Assembly: GCA_964552655.1 (NCBI GenBank)
Contig: CAZKHG010000014.1
Coordinates: 8,191-72,190, forward strand
Reading direction: 5' to 3'
Origin: CAZKHG01 sp964552655
Lineage (GTDB): Bacteria; Bacteroidota; Bacteroidia; Bacteroidales; Tenuifilaceae
Length of the DNA: 64,000 nt
In this document: positions 17,289-25,619 of the stretch, piece after piece
Position numbering within the stretch: the first letter of the stretch is position 1
Layout of the letters: each line of letters opens with the position of its first letter
Translations under genes and position numbers: made by a program
Notes under the pieces: generated by a model
The model's database searches: none
What the model was told of the DNA's origin: nothing
Seen by the model: only the letters and a program-made list of their open reading frames with translations

Positions 17289-17910
17289 CCCTTACACCAA
17301 CCTGAACTTTGAGGTAATAACGATTAAAATACTGAAAGTTACTATTGTCTAAAGATTCATTTGGAAGTATTCCGGCTTCAATTACAATTCTATCTGAACT
17401 TTTAAGAATATCTATTCTATCCCTGTTAAATTTTAAAGTATAGTTCTTAAATACCTGTTTTAACACTTTCCCGTTTTTAGTGGTAGCAGAAGAAATTGTG
17501 AAGTAGCCATCGAGGTTGAGAGAGTCCAGCTTAGAGCCGTTTTGATCAAGAAAAAAGATTTGGGCTTTCCCGTCAACGGGAAACTGGTTCCATAAGTTCA
17601 GCTGAAATTCCATATATTCAATGGTTGAATCGCGATTGTAAGCCTCGGTTAAGTTCAATGGCAAAGTATCCTGAAAGAATACATAAGGGTAATGCGCCCA
17701 ATCGGGAACATCTTCTCCAATTTTATAAACCGGGATACCAACAGTTTGTAATGCTTTATCGAACGAAACCTGTCCTATTCCCACTGGTAATGACCATGAC
17801 ATTTTAAGCCGGAAACTATCAGGCATAGGCTCAAGCCCTTTGGTACAAGCAGAAAGAAATGCGATTAAAACAACTGAATAGGACCCGATATTCTTAAATT
17901 TGCTCCACAT
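17266..17910 (-). CDS. Putative lipoprotein, partner of the adjacent barrel protein
   Basis: 214 aa. The N-terminus has a lipoprotein signal with lipobox LSAC (Cys at about residue 22). The rest is beta-rich with no motif I recognise. It overlaps the DUF5723-like gene by 23 bp, implying coupled expression. It is likely anchored in the outer or inner membrane facing the periplasm. No function can be assigned. Confidence 0.65.
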   Translation of the reverse strand: MWSKFKNIGSYSVVLIAFLSACTKGLEPMPDSFRLKMSWSLPVGIGQVSFDKALQTVGIPVYKIGEDVPDWAHYPYVFFQDTLPLNLTEAYNRDSTIEYMEFQLNLWNQFPVDGKAQIFFLDQNGSKLDSLNLDGYFTISSATTKNGKVLKQVFKNYTLKFNRDRIDILKSSDRIVIEAGILPNESLDNSNFQYFNRYYLKVQVGVRVDFKIDI

Positions 17911-18008
17911 ATTACTTGCTAATTAAACCTGTTGAGAAAGATAAAAAAAGTTTTGCTGAAATTAAAACCAGGTACAACTATATTTAAAAAATAATAAGAG
18001 CATATCAA

Positions 18009-18036
18009 TTGAAATTCAAAAAAAGGAGTACCTTTG
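18009..18036 (+). promoter_or_regulatory. Possible promoter of rpsP-rimM
   Basis: TACCTTTG at 18029-18036 is a perfect -7 element (TAnnTTTG). A TTG lies 17 bases upstream (18009-18011), a little shorter than the usual spacing. The rpsP start is 41 bases downstream. Confidence 0.55.
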
Positions 18037-18077
18037 CCGGGCAAAATTTTAAGGTTGAACCAAATTAAATTTAACAA

Positions 18078-18617
18078 ATGCCTGTAAAAATTAGACTTAG
18101 CCGCCATGGTAGGAAAAGAATCCCTTTCTATCATATAGTGGTGGCTGATAGCAGGGCGCCACGGGATGGCAGATTTATTGAAAGGATTGGTTCATACAAT
18201 CCGATCACTGATCCTGCTACTATTGAACTGAACTTTGATAGTGCATTGGACTGGCTGCAAAAAGGCGCTCAACCTTCACCCACCTGTAGGGCTATCTTAT
18301 CATATAAAGGTGTGATGATTAAAAAACATTTACTCGAGGGTGTTCAGAAGGGTGCAATAACCGCTGAGCAAGCCGAGGCAAAATTCCAGGCCTGGATGAG
18401 CGAAAAAGAAGCTAAGATTCAAGCCAAGAAGGATAAGATTGCCAGGGGTAAACGCGATGAAACAAAGGTACGTATTGAAGCTGAAAGCAAAATTCGCGAA
18501 GTACGTGCTCAGGAAGTCGCAAAGAAAAGAGCCGAAGCTGCTGTAAAAGAGGCTGAGGCCAAACCTGAACCCGCAGAAGGAGAAGAATCCACTGCTCCTG
18601 AAGGCGAAAACGCATAA
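18078..18617 (+). CDS. rpsP: 30S ribosomal protein S16 with long C-terminal extension
   Basis: 179 aa. Residues 1-85 are the S16 core (VKIRLSRHGRKRIPFYHIVVADSRAPRDGRFIERIGSYNP). The remaining 90 or so residues form an Ala/Glu/Lys-rich helical tail ending in acidic sequence. Escherichia S16 is 82 aa; such tails are common in Bacteroidota. S16 is needed for assembly of the small subunit. It is followed by rimM after 18 bp, the classical rpsP-rimM pairing (trmD and rplS are not next here). Confidence 0.96.
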   Translation: MPVKIRLSRHGRKRIPFYHIVVADSRAPRDGRFIERIGSYNPITDPATIELNFDSALDWLQKGAQPSPTCRAILSYKGVMIKKHLLEGVQKGAITAEQAEAKFQAWMSEKEAKIQAKKDKIARGKRDETKVRIEAESKIREVRAQEVAKKRAEAAVKEAEAKPEPAEGEESTAPEGENA

Positions 18618-18635
18618 GCTATAAAGTTATTCCCA

Positions 18636-19160
18636 ATGAGTCCAATCCAGTTCGTTGAAATTGGGACAATTCAAAGGACTCATGGTATCAACGGCGAGCT
18701 CCAGGTACAATGGAGTAGCGAATTTGACCTAAGTGAAAATTTCCCGGAATCGGTATTCATCGAAATAGATGGAATACCGGTTCCTTTTTTTATCATATCC
18801 CATCGGGCAAAGGGTTTTGACAAAGTTATTGTTAGGCTGGAGGATATTGATGATGTTGAAACCGCCTCAACGCTTGAAAACCTTAAAATTCTTTTACCCA
18901 AAACCGATATTGTTGAAATACGAGATTTGCTTTTAGAAGACCTGATTGGTTTCACCCTATTAAACGAACAAAAAGAGATAATTGGCAAAATATCCGACCT
19001 GCAGGAATATCAATCCAACCCAGTATTCACGGTTATCCATTCAAGCAATGCAGAACTGCTTATACCTGCAGCAGAAGACCTGATTGTTGAGGTGAATGAA
19101 GCAACTCAAACCGTGGTAATGCACATCCCAGATGGATTGCTTGAGTTATACCTCGAATAG
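18636..19160 (+). CDS. rimM: 16S rRNA processing/maturation factor RimM
   Basis: 174 aa. It has the N-terminal beta-barrel (EIGTIQRTHGINGELQVQW) and a C-terminal PRC-barrel-like domain (about 95-170, LLLEDLIGFTLLNEQKEIIGKI). It helps assemble the 30S head by binding S19/S13 regions. It follows rpsP by 18 bp and its end overlaps the convergent thioesterase gene by 15 bp. Confidence 0.94.
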   Translation: MSPIQFVEIGTIQRTHGINGELQVQWSSEFDLSENFPESVFIEIDGIPVPFFIISHRAKGFDKVIVRLEDIDDVETASTLENLKILLPKTDIVEIRDLLLEDLIGFTLLNEQKEIIGKISDLQEYQSNPVFTVIHSSNAELLIPAAEDLIVEVNEATQTVVMHIPDGLLELYLE

Positions 19161-19589
19161 AATATCCTTTTCAAAAGCCTTAATCCTGTTTCGCCATTTC
19201 TCTGGTACCTGAATACTCTCACCTCTGTTATTGCTGAAACCAACCATTACAGATTTGCTAGTAGCACAAATATTACCTGTAGTACGGTCAAAAATATCCT
19301 GAACCATTTTAAGGCTCTTGTTGCCAAGCTGAACAACCTTACTACGAACAACAATATCATCGTATTGGAACACAGGGTTGATAAAATCAATCGCGATACT
19401 CACGAGGATAAGTCCTTCCTCCTCCCAATCCATCTGTTCCTCCAAAACCTGGTTGAAATAGGCCATTTTGCCTATATCAAAGTATTGCTGATAAACGGAG
19501 TTGGTCACATGCCCAAGTTTATCAATATCGTTAAATCTTATTTGAACAGGTGCTGAATGGAAAAAGTTAGCTGATTCTGGATTTTTCAT
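19146..19589 (-). CDS. 4HBT-fold acyl-CoA thioesterase
   Basis: 147 aa, a single hot-dog domain. The motif QIRFNDIDKLGHVTNSVYQQYFD carries the catalytic aspartate of the 4-hydroxybenzoyl-CoA thioesterase/YbgC group. It should hydrolyse acyl-CoA (or acyl-ACP) thioesters; the substrate is unknown. Its start overlaps the end of the PglF-like gene upstream by 23 bp, so it is translationally coupled to a sugar dehydratase with no obvious metabolic link. The 3' end overlaps rimM by 15 bp in convergent orientation. Confidence 0.85.
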   Translation of the reverse strand: MKNPESANFFHSAPVQIRFNDIDKLGHVTNSVYQQYFDIGKMAYFNQVLEEQMDWEEEGLILVSIAIDFINPVFQYDDIVVRSKVVQLGNKSLKMVQDIFDRTTGNICATSKSVMVGFSNNRGESIQVPEKWRNRIKAFEKDILFEV

Positions 19590-21471
19590 TTACCGTGAAC
19601 TTTCTGTTACGGTCGAGCTCCTCATAAATGGAGTTTTGACTTATAAATTCGGGTACAATTTCCTTCATCAACCCAACAAGGGCGAAGTTGTTGTGCGAGG
19701 GTAAAGTCTCAATCAGATGGTTGATCTGGGCAAAAACTTTATCATTGTTGTACTCGCGTACCTTCGCAATCATTATCTGTGAGTGATAGGTAGGTATGGT
19801 GTTTTCCTTGGTGTTGAGCAGCTCCTCGTAAAGTTTTTCTCCGGGGCGTAACCCGGTAAAGTTGATCTGGATATCGCGTCCAAGGTTCAATCCCGATAGC
19901 TTTATCATCTTTTTGGCTAAATCAAGGATTTTAACCGATTTACCCATATCGAATATAAAAATCTCGCCGCCCTGCCCCATAGCGCCAGCTTCCAGAACCA
20001 GCTGGCAAGCTTCGGGAATTGTCATAAAATATCGGGTAACTTCAGGGTGTGTAATGGTTACCGGACCACCTTTTTCAATCTGTTGCCTAAACCTTGGGAT
20101 AACCGAACCATTTGAGCCTAACACATTGCCAAAACGTGTGGTTATGAATCGCGTAGCAGATGTTTTGTTCAGGGTTTGAGTGTATATCTCAGAAATTCGT
20201 TTACTTGCTCCCATTATATTGGTTGGGTTAACTGCCTTATCGGTAGAAACCATAACAAATTTTGAAACACCAAACTCAACTGCAATATCAGCCACTGTTT
20301 TTGTACCAAAAACATTATTAAAAACAGCTTCAGTGGGGTTATTCTCCATCATGGGGACATGCTTATAGGCTGCTGCATGGTAAACTATGGAAGGTTTGAA
20401 AACCTCAAATATTTTCCTAACCCTGTAGGGGTTGGTCATGCTGCCTATCACCACCTCGAAATCGAAAAAGTGGAACGATTCTTTAAGTTCAAGATCCAAG
20501 TTGTAAAGGGGTGTTTCAGCGCTATCAAACAGGATAATTTTTTTTGGGGAAAACCTGGAAATCTGCCGAACCATTTCGCTACCAATTGAACCTGCAGCGC
20601 CAGTTACCAATACAACCCGTCCTTTAATATCAGACTGGATTCTTTTTTTATCAAGGACAATTGGCGGTCGTTCAAGTAAATCCTCAATCTTAATGCTTTT
20701 AATCTGGTTAAAGCTGAGTTCCCCGTTAATCCAAGTATTAACATCGGGAACGGTTAAGACCTTAACATCATAGTTTAAGCACTTTTCAACCAGCTTGTTT
20801 TTTTTAGCCGGGTCGATATTCTTTTTTGCGATGATTAACCTCGAAACCTTGTATTTCTGCATCAGGTAATCGAGCTTATCGGTATTAAAGATGGTTACCC
20901 CCTCGAGCTTTTTCCCTTCATTTTTATTGTATGGATCGATAAACCCAATGACTTCGAAATTGGTACCTGCATCGCGATCAAGGGTGCGTTTGGTAACAGC
21001 AGCAAATTGTTCTGCCCCGTAAATAATGATATATTCCTTTTCTGCACCATTGGACTTAACGGTGAAATAAATTGTTTTAACCGCTAGTCGTGATCCAACC
21101 AGGGCAATGGCAGTGGCAAAATAGTCAATTATCAGGATTGAATTGGGAATAAAGAACCGCTCCTGAAAGTTGTAAACAAAAAAGTTGATTATGAAAAGCA
21201 CGATGGTGCCAAACGTAACCACAATGAAAATTCGTTCAGTGTCTTTGGCGCTGGTATATCTTATGAGACCTGCGTAGGAGCGGAAAATCAAAAAGCTCAG
21301 CGCCCTGATAAACAGCAGAACCGGGACAACCAGCTTTAGGGACTGAAATTCGATGCTGCTGATTCTAAACTCAAACCTAACATAGTAAGCAAAACTAATT
21401 GAAAAAAAACATATCAAGACATCAATCAGGAATACGATCCAACGAGGAGTATGTTTAATGGGTACTGGCAT
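19567..21471 (-). CDS. PglF/WbpM/CapD-type membrane nucleotide-sugar 4,6-dehydratase
   Basis: 634 aa. Four membrane segments lie in the first 130 residues, followed by a CoA-binding-like Rossmann domain (about 150-250). The catalytic extended SDR domain starts with VLVTGAAGSIGSE near residue 290 and contains STDKAVNPTNIMGASKR, where methionine takes the place of the usual SDR tyrosine, as in PglF, WbpM and FlaA1-type 4,6-dehydratases. It most likely converts UDP-GlcNAc to a 4-keto-6-deoxy sugar for surface polysaccharide or glycoprotein. It is coupled to a thioesterase gene. Confidence 0.92.
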   Translation of the reverse strand: MPVPIKHTPRWIVFLIDVLICFFSISFAYYVRFEFRISSIEFQSLKLVVPVLLFIRALSFLIFRSYAGLIRYTSAKDTERIFIVVTFGTIVLFIINFFVYNFQERFFIPNSILIIDYFATAIALVGSRLAVKTIYFTVKSNGAEKEYIIIYGAEQFAAVTKRTLDRDAGTNFEVIGFIDPYNKNEGKKLEGVTIFNTDKLDYLMQKYKVSRLIIAKKNIDPAKKNKLVEKCLNYDVKVLTVPDVNTWINGELSFNQIKSIKIEDLLERPPIVLDKKRIQSDIKGRVVLVTGAAGSIGSEMVRQISRFSPKKIILFDSAETPLYNLDLELKESFHFFDFEVVIGSMTNPYRVRKIFEVFKPSIVYHAAAYKHVPMMENNPTEAVFNNVFGTKTVADIAVEFGVSKFVMVSTDKAVNPTNIMGASKRISEIYTQTLNKTSATRFITTRFGNVLGSNGSVIPRFRQQIEKGGPVTITHPEVTRYFMTIPEACQLVLEAGAMGQGGEIFIFDMGKSVKILDLAKKMIKLSGLNLGRDIQINFTGLRPGEKLYEELLNTKENTIPTYHSQIMIAKVREYNNDKVFAQINHLIETLPSHNNFALVGLMKEIVPEFISQNSIYEELDRNRKFTVNEKSRIS

Positions 21472-21639
21472 TACCTATTTCAGTTTAGGACTACAAAAAT
21501 ACTAATTCAGCGCAAGGATTATACACTTAATCCAAAAATCTTTGATGTTATGCAGCGATATGGCTGTCAATCTCGTCAATATGATGTTTAAATGTAAAAA
21601 ATAATAACCAATAACTTAAAATTATTAATACCGAAAATT

Positions 21640-22353
21640 ATGAAAAAACTAGTATCAACAACCATTATTCTTATCTTAATCTCAACTCTGGGTGTTATCT
21701 CTTCATCAGCCCAGCAAAAAGAAACCAGGGATGTAAAGGATTTTACGGGGGTAAGCCTTTCAATCGCAGCTAATATATATTTAACCCAGGCAAACAGCTA
21801 TAAAGTTGAACTAGTAGCTGATGCCGATCTGCTTGAAAAGATTGAGACTGTGGTTGATGGCAATACCCTGAAGATTAAAAGGAGAAACAACCTGGACTGG
21901 AGCTGGAGCAACAAAAAAGTGCTTGTTTATATTACCATGCCACAGGTTGAGAAGCTCTCCATTTCGGGTTCTGGTGATATAGTGGCACAAACCCCAATAA
22001 ACTCAAATAGGTTGGATATGGGCATCAGCGGAAGCGGGGATATAAAGATTGAGGATTTATCGGTAAAAGCAATTGATGTTTCCATTTCAGGATCAGGGGA
22101 TATCCTTTTGGCTGGAAAGAATATTTCCGAATCGGCAACCTATTCCGTAAGCGGTTCCGGCGATATTCGCGCCGAGGGTTTACAATGCAAGAAAGTTGAA
22201 GTACATGTTAGCGGATCAGGTGATGTTAGGGTTTGGGCTGTTGATGAGCTGAACTCCAAGGTTTCTGGCAGTGGAGATGTTTACTATAAGGGTCGTCCGC
22301 TGATTAACAGTAAATCTTCGGGTTCAGGAGGTTTTCATAGCCTTGGACAATAA
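21640..22353 (+). CDS. Exported head-GIN (DUF2807) beta-helix protein
   Basis: 237 aa. A signal peptide (1-24) is followed by the head-GIN domain: TRDVKDFTGVSLSIAANIYL and a series of repeats, each centred on SGSGD(I/V) and spaced about 17-24 residues (seven copies, the last as SGSGG). These build a right-handed beta-helix. Such proteins are putative auto-transporter adhesin-like or surface proteins of unknown ligand and are very common in Bacteroidota. It is monocistronic and ends at a strong bidirectional terminator. Confidence 0.9.
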   Translation: MKKLVSTTIILILISTLGVISSSAQQKETRDVKDFTGVSLSIAANIYLTQANSYKVELVADADLLEKIETVVDGNTLKIKRRNNLDWSWSNKKVLVYITMPQVEKLSISGSGDIVAQTPINSNRLDMGISGSGDIKIEDLSVKAIDVSISGSGDILLAGKNISESATYSVSGSGDIRAEGLQCKKVEVHVSGSGDVRVWAVDELNSKVSGSGDVYYKGRPLINSKSSGSGGFHSLGQ

Positions 22354-22373
22354 ATTGAAGCAAGAAAAAAAAT

Positions 22374-22397
22374 AAAGGGTTGGGACACCAACCCTTT
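22374..22397. terminator. Bidirectional terminator between the head-GIN gene and the glycan/tsaC operon
   Basis: A 10-bp stem AAAGGGTTGG (22374-22383) / CCAACCCTTT (22388-22397) with a four-base loop. The minus strand continues into a long T tract, ending the leftward operon just after the tsaC stop. Confidence 0.9.
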
Positions 22398-22398
22398 T

Positions 22399-22968
22399 CT
22401 ATTCCCTGATAACCTTAATCTCCCCTTTTGATCCAAGCATAATAATACCCGATGGTTTGGGTGAAATTGAATCCTCGTATTCACGGGGAATTATAAGATC
22501 AACACCGTCCATTATCTGCTTTGAAATCTCGTTAAAGGATTTGGGAAAAGGCTGACCAGAAATATTTGCCGATGTGGAAACAATTGGCTTTCGAAATCGC
22601 TCAATCAGCTTCTCGCAAAACTTATGGCGAACGACCCTGATACCAATTGTCCCATCACCTGATATGAGATTAGGCGCCAGGTTCTTAGCACCGGAGTAAA
22701 TTATAGTAAGCGGTTTATCTGCTAATTCAATAAGCTCCCAGGCAATTTCGGGCATCTCAGAAATGTAGGAAGGAATCCTGCCGGGTTTATCAACCAGAAT
22801 GATCATGCTTTTTGAATCTTCTCTCAGTTTGAGGTTGTAAACCCTGGAAACAGCATCAGGATTTGTTGCATCGCAACCAATGCCCCAGATTGTGTCGGTT
22901 GGGTAAAGAATTAAGCCGCCTTGGCGGAGAACTTCAACTGCTTTTTCTAAATCCTGGTTAAGGTTCAT
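22399..22968 (-). CDS. tsaC: L-threonylcarbamoyladenylate synthase (Sua5/YciO/YrdC family)
   Basis: 189 aa, a single YrdC domain. The motif GGLILYPTDTIWGIGCDATNPDAV and the C-terminal SANISGQPFPKSFNEI region match TsaC. It makes threonylcarbamoyl-AMP from threonine, bicarbonate and ATP for the t6A modification of ANN-decoding tRNAs. It is the last gene of the leftward glycan operon (3-bp gap to the CDP-glycerol-type transferase gene), an unusual neighbour for a tRNA-modification enzyme and probably chance operon membership. Confidence 0.92.
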   Translation of the reverse strand: MNLNQDLEKAVEVLRQGGLILYPTDTIWGIGCDATNPDAVSRVYNLKLREDSKSMIILVDKPGRIPSYISEMPEIAWELIELADKPLTIIYSGAKNLAPNLISGDGTIGIRVVRHKFCEKLIERFRKPIVSTSANISGQPFPKSFNEISKQIMDGVDLIIPREYEDSISPKPSGIIMLGSKGEIKVIRE

Positions 22969-22971
22969 AAT

Positions 22972-24018
22972 TTACTGTGGTTGTGGGCCAAACATTTTGT
23001 TCATCAGGTACCTGCGGTAAATATTCAGCTTCCGCCTTTCGGGAATACCATTCAGGCCAATGTACTCTTCAACCGCTGAGATCATTCGGGCAGACGATTT
23101 GCCATCAGAATAGGGATGATACTGCTCAATGATATTCCTTCTGGCAGCTTTAAAGGTATCGAGCGACAGCTCTTCCTTAAACGATTTCCGGAGCTGATCG
23201 GGTTTGGCTATGTCCCTCCAGCTGATATTCGATGAATGGGAGTTAAAGGTAATCACCGGTTTGTTCAACAGCAGAAACTCGTAAACGACCGAAGAGGTAT
23301 CACTAATCATGATATCTGCCATGATCAGGTATTTCAGAATATTTCGTTCCTCTGCAACCATTACATTATGTCTGGTTGAAGCCAGCTGTTTGTATTCATT
23401 TACGACCTGACTATCCATTAAATCATGGAATTTAATAACCAGGAAGATGTCTTCTTCATCGGCCAGCTCGAAAATTTTACTCTTTACCTCAAGCGCACAG
23501 GTGAGCGATGGTGAAAATGTGGGGGAGAAAAGTACAAGGTTTTTCTTGCTGTGCTCACGTAGCAACTCATCCCTTTCCAGAAGGTATTCGGGGTGGTTTG
23601 AGTACAAAGGGTCAAGCTTGCACCAGCCAGTTTCTTTCACCTCAAAATCCTTGTGTTTTCGAGCCAGCTTATTAAACCCGGTGGTAAAATATGGTCCTTG
23701 CGTAAGGTAGAGATCAAAGTAATTCCGAATCCTGAAGTGTCCTTTTTTCTCTCCGGCCAACCCATGAAAAATCTGAACTTTAACACCTCGCAGGTAATGT
23801 GGCACCTCATTCCCGGGCACAAAAATAGCATCGCTTTGGAAATTGTAAATGGCGCTTATTGAATCGGTATCTTTAACCTCACCTTTGAATGGGAAGTTGC
23901 CTGCCAGCCGAAGCGGAACGTACCAGAGCACATCATGCCCTTTACGAACCAGCTCATCGTTAAGCGGTTTTAGAATACCAAAAGCGTATGGGTTAATGCA
24001 GAACAATACGGCTTTCAT
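22972..24018 (-). CDS. CDP-glycerol glycerophosphotransferase-like transferase
   Basis: 348 aa, a GT-B-type fold. The motif QIFHGLAGEKKGHFRIRNYFDLYLTQGP, with the catalytic-type histidine, and the nucleotide-binding half (NLVLFSPTFSPSL, MISDTSSVVYEFLLLNKPVITF) match the TagB/TagF CDP-glycerol glycerophosphotransferase family. These move glycerol-phosphate or a related alditol-phosphate from a CDP carrier to a glycan. Here it follows a LicC-like nucleotidyltransferase by 9 bp, a pair that could make and use a CDP-linked substrate. A different donor cannot be excluded. Confidence 0.8.
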   Translation of the reverse strand: MKAVLFCINPYAFGILKPLNDELVRKGHDVLWYVPLRLAGNFPFKGEVKDTDSISAIYNFQSDAIFVPGNEVPHYLRGVKVQIFHGLAGEKKGHFRIRNYFDLYLTQGPYFTTGFNKLARKHKDFEVKETGWCKLDPLYSNHPEYLLERDELLREHSKKNLVLFSPTFSPSLTCALEVKSKIFELADEEDIFLVIKFHDLMDSQVVNEYKQLASTRHNVMVAEERNILKYLIMADIMISDTSSVVYEFLLLNKPVITFNSHSSNISWRDIAKPDQLRKSFKEELSLDTFKAARRNIIEQYHPYSDGKSSARMISAVEEYIGLNGIPERRKLNIYRRYLMNKMFGPQPQ

Positions 24019-24027
24019 CTTGGGATG

Positions 24028-24711
24028 CTAGAATATTTTATTGGCATTGTCCAAATCTTCCCTGAAATCAACCTCAATGCAATGGAATTTTGAAATATCT
24101 ACTGCATTGATCCTGATATTATCCTTTTGCACCGCCAGTTCCAGCCCACGTTCGAAATAGTCGTTATTCTCACATTCCTCCAGGCGATTGATAAAGGCGT
24201 TAATATCCCGGCTGCTTATAAAGTTAATGCCCACAGCCTCTCCAAGGGCATCCTTAACTTTTTTGGAAATCTCGGAGATAAACCCAGAACCATCAAGCTT
24301 GTACTTCACTTCCTCTTCGCCCACCTTGAAGTTGTTCACACAAACGAATGATGAATCCTGAACAATAAATGGTAAAAGCAGGTTAAATATACCCTTGTCG
24401 AAAACTACATCCCCGTTGAGCCATAAGACCGGATGCTGCCTGTTTTTTTTCAAGGCTTTTAACAAGCTTTTGGATGTGTTGGTCTGGTCGTACACCTGGT
24501 TGTAAATGAATGTCATATCCGGTGCATGCTCCATAACCAGATCTTTCTTAAAACCCACAACGATATTAATATCGTTGGGATCGAAATACGCCGAAAGATT
24601 TTTGATTTGCTGCTGCATAATCGTTTCCCCGTTTTTCAGAACTGTGAGGGGCTTAGGCAAGGGGTTGCCAAGGCGAGAACCGATACCTGCTGCAAGAATT
24701 ACGATTTTCAT
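24028..24711 (-). CDS. Nucleotidyltransferase, LicC-like
   Basis: 227 aa. The N-terminal nucleotide-binding loop LAAGIGSRLG (residues 6-15) with PKP at 19-21 defines a sugar-phosphate/choline-phosphate nucleotidyltransferase. NTSKSLLKAL, LWLNGDVVFD and the ending SKFHCIEVDFREDLDNANKI resemble LicC-type CTP:phosphocholine cytidylyltransferases more than UDP-sugar enzymes. It may activate choline phosphate or an alditol phosphate to its CDP form for the next gene. No kinase or transporter for choline is nearby, so the substrate is uncertain. Confidence 0.75.
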   Translation of the reverse strand: MKIVILAAGIGSRLGNPLPKPLTVLKNGETIMQQQIKNLSAYFDPNDINIVVGFKKDLVMEHAPDMTFIYNQVYDQTNTSKSLLKALKKNRQHPVLWLNGDVVFDKGIFNLLLPFIVQDSSFVCVNNFKVGEEEVKYKLDGSGFISEISKKVKDALGEAVGINFISSRDINAFINRLEECENNDYFERGLELAVQKDNIRINAVDISKFHCIEVDFREDLDNANKIF

Positions 24712-24723
24712 TTTTGTTAAGTG

Positions 24724-25536
24724 TTATGATGCAATTTTTATCTCTTTGTTCCGATGCGGTGAATAGCTCTTCTTTTCATTCCGCCCTTCAAGAATGAGCT
24801 GACGCAATTTCACATATTTCAAAAAACTGGTGTATGCAGAAAAAGAGCTGATAACAAAGCCATTAAAACCATCGAGAAAGCCAAGGTTGAGGATGTAAGC
24901 CTTAAAAAAACGCCAACCCGTGTTAAACATTATTTTAAAGATATTGCTTTTACGCCCCAGCTTATAGTACTCCAGAGCTGCTATGGTGCTAAACCTGTTG
25001 GCTTTTTGGATGTGCGCCTCGTAGGAATCTAAAACCCAATGCAGCAGATCGCCTTTCAGGTATGCCGTTTTGCAGCCCGGGTCCATCTCAAACCGGTCGT
25101 GAGGGTTAATACCGCCCCAATGCCCTTTGTGGCGGTTGAACAGGCGCAGCTTTTTATCGGGGTACCAGTTGGAGTGATGGATCCACTGACCACAGTAGTT
25201 GTTCAACCGGTTAAAGAAATACCCATCAAACTTCAGGTTGTCTTTTACAGCCAAAATCGAATCCTTAAGTTCCTCAGAAAGAGCCTCATCGGCATCGAGG
25301 GAGAGTACATAATCGTATTGGGCAAACTGTAACGCGTAGTTTTTCTGCTCCCTGTAACCCTCGAAATTATGCTGGTAGAATTTTACACCCAGGTTTTTAC
25401 AGATTTCTTCTGTCTTGTCAGTAGAGAAAGAGTCAACCACAATAACCTCGTCTGCAACACTTTGCAACGATTTAATGCATCGTTCAATTTTAGACTCTTC
25501 GTTTAGCGTAATTATAACCGCTGAGATTCTGGACAT
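24724..25536 (-). CDS. Family 2 glycosyltransferase (WaaE/KdtX-like)
   Basis: 270 aa. It starts with SAVIITLNEESKIERCIKSL and has the DxD-type motif LSLDADEALS, which defines a GT2 GT-A fold. The pattern VVDSFSTDKTEEICKNLGV and the later KLRLFNRHKGHWGG resemble the KdtX/WaaE group that adds sugars to lipopolysaccharide core. It probably adds a hexose or heptose to a lipid-linked or core glycan at the cytoplasmic face. There is a 12-bp gap to the nucleotidyltransferase gene and 83 bp to the transferase gene upstream. Confidence 0.9.
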   Translation of the reverse strand: MSRISAVIITLNEESKIERCIKSLQSVADEVIVVDSFSTDKTEEICKNLGVKFYQHNFEGYREQKNYALQFAQYDYVLSLDADEALSEELKDSILAVKDNLKFDGYFFNRLNNYCGQWIHHSNWYPDKKLRLFNRHKGHWGGINPHDRFEMDPGCKTAYLKGDLLHWVLDSYEAHIQKANRFSTIAALEYYKLGRKSNIFKIMFNTGWRFFKAYILNLGFLDGFNGFVISSFSAYTSFLKYVKLRQLILEGRNEKKSYSPHRNKEIKIAS

Positions 25537-25619
25537 TTCAATCAGTTAAAAAACCCAAATTTAGGGAAATATTTCAGAAAATTTTGATAAAATTCCGAAA
25601 GCAAAAACTAAACAGATTG

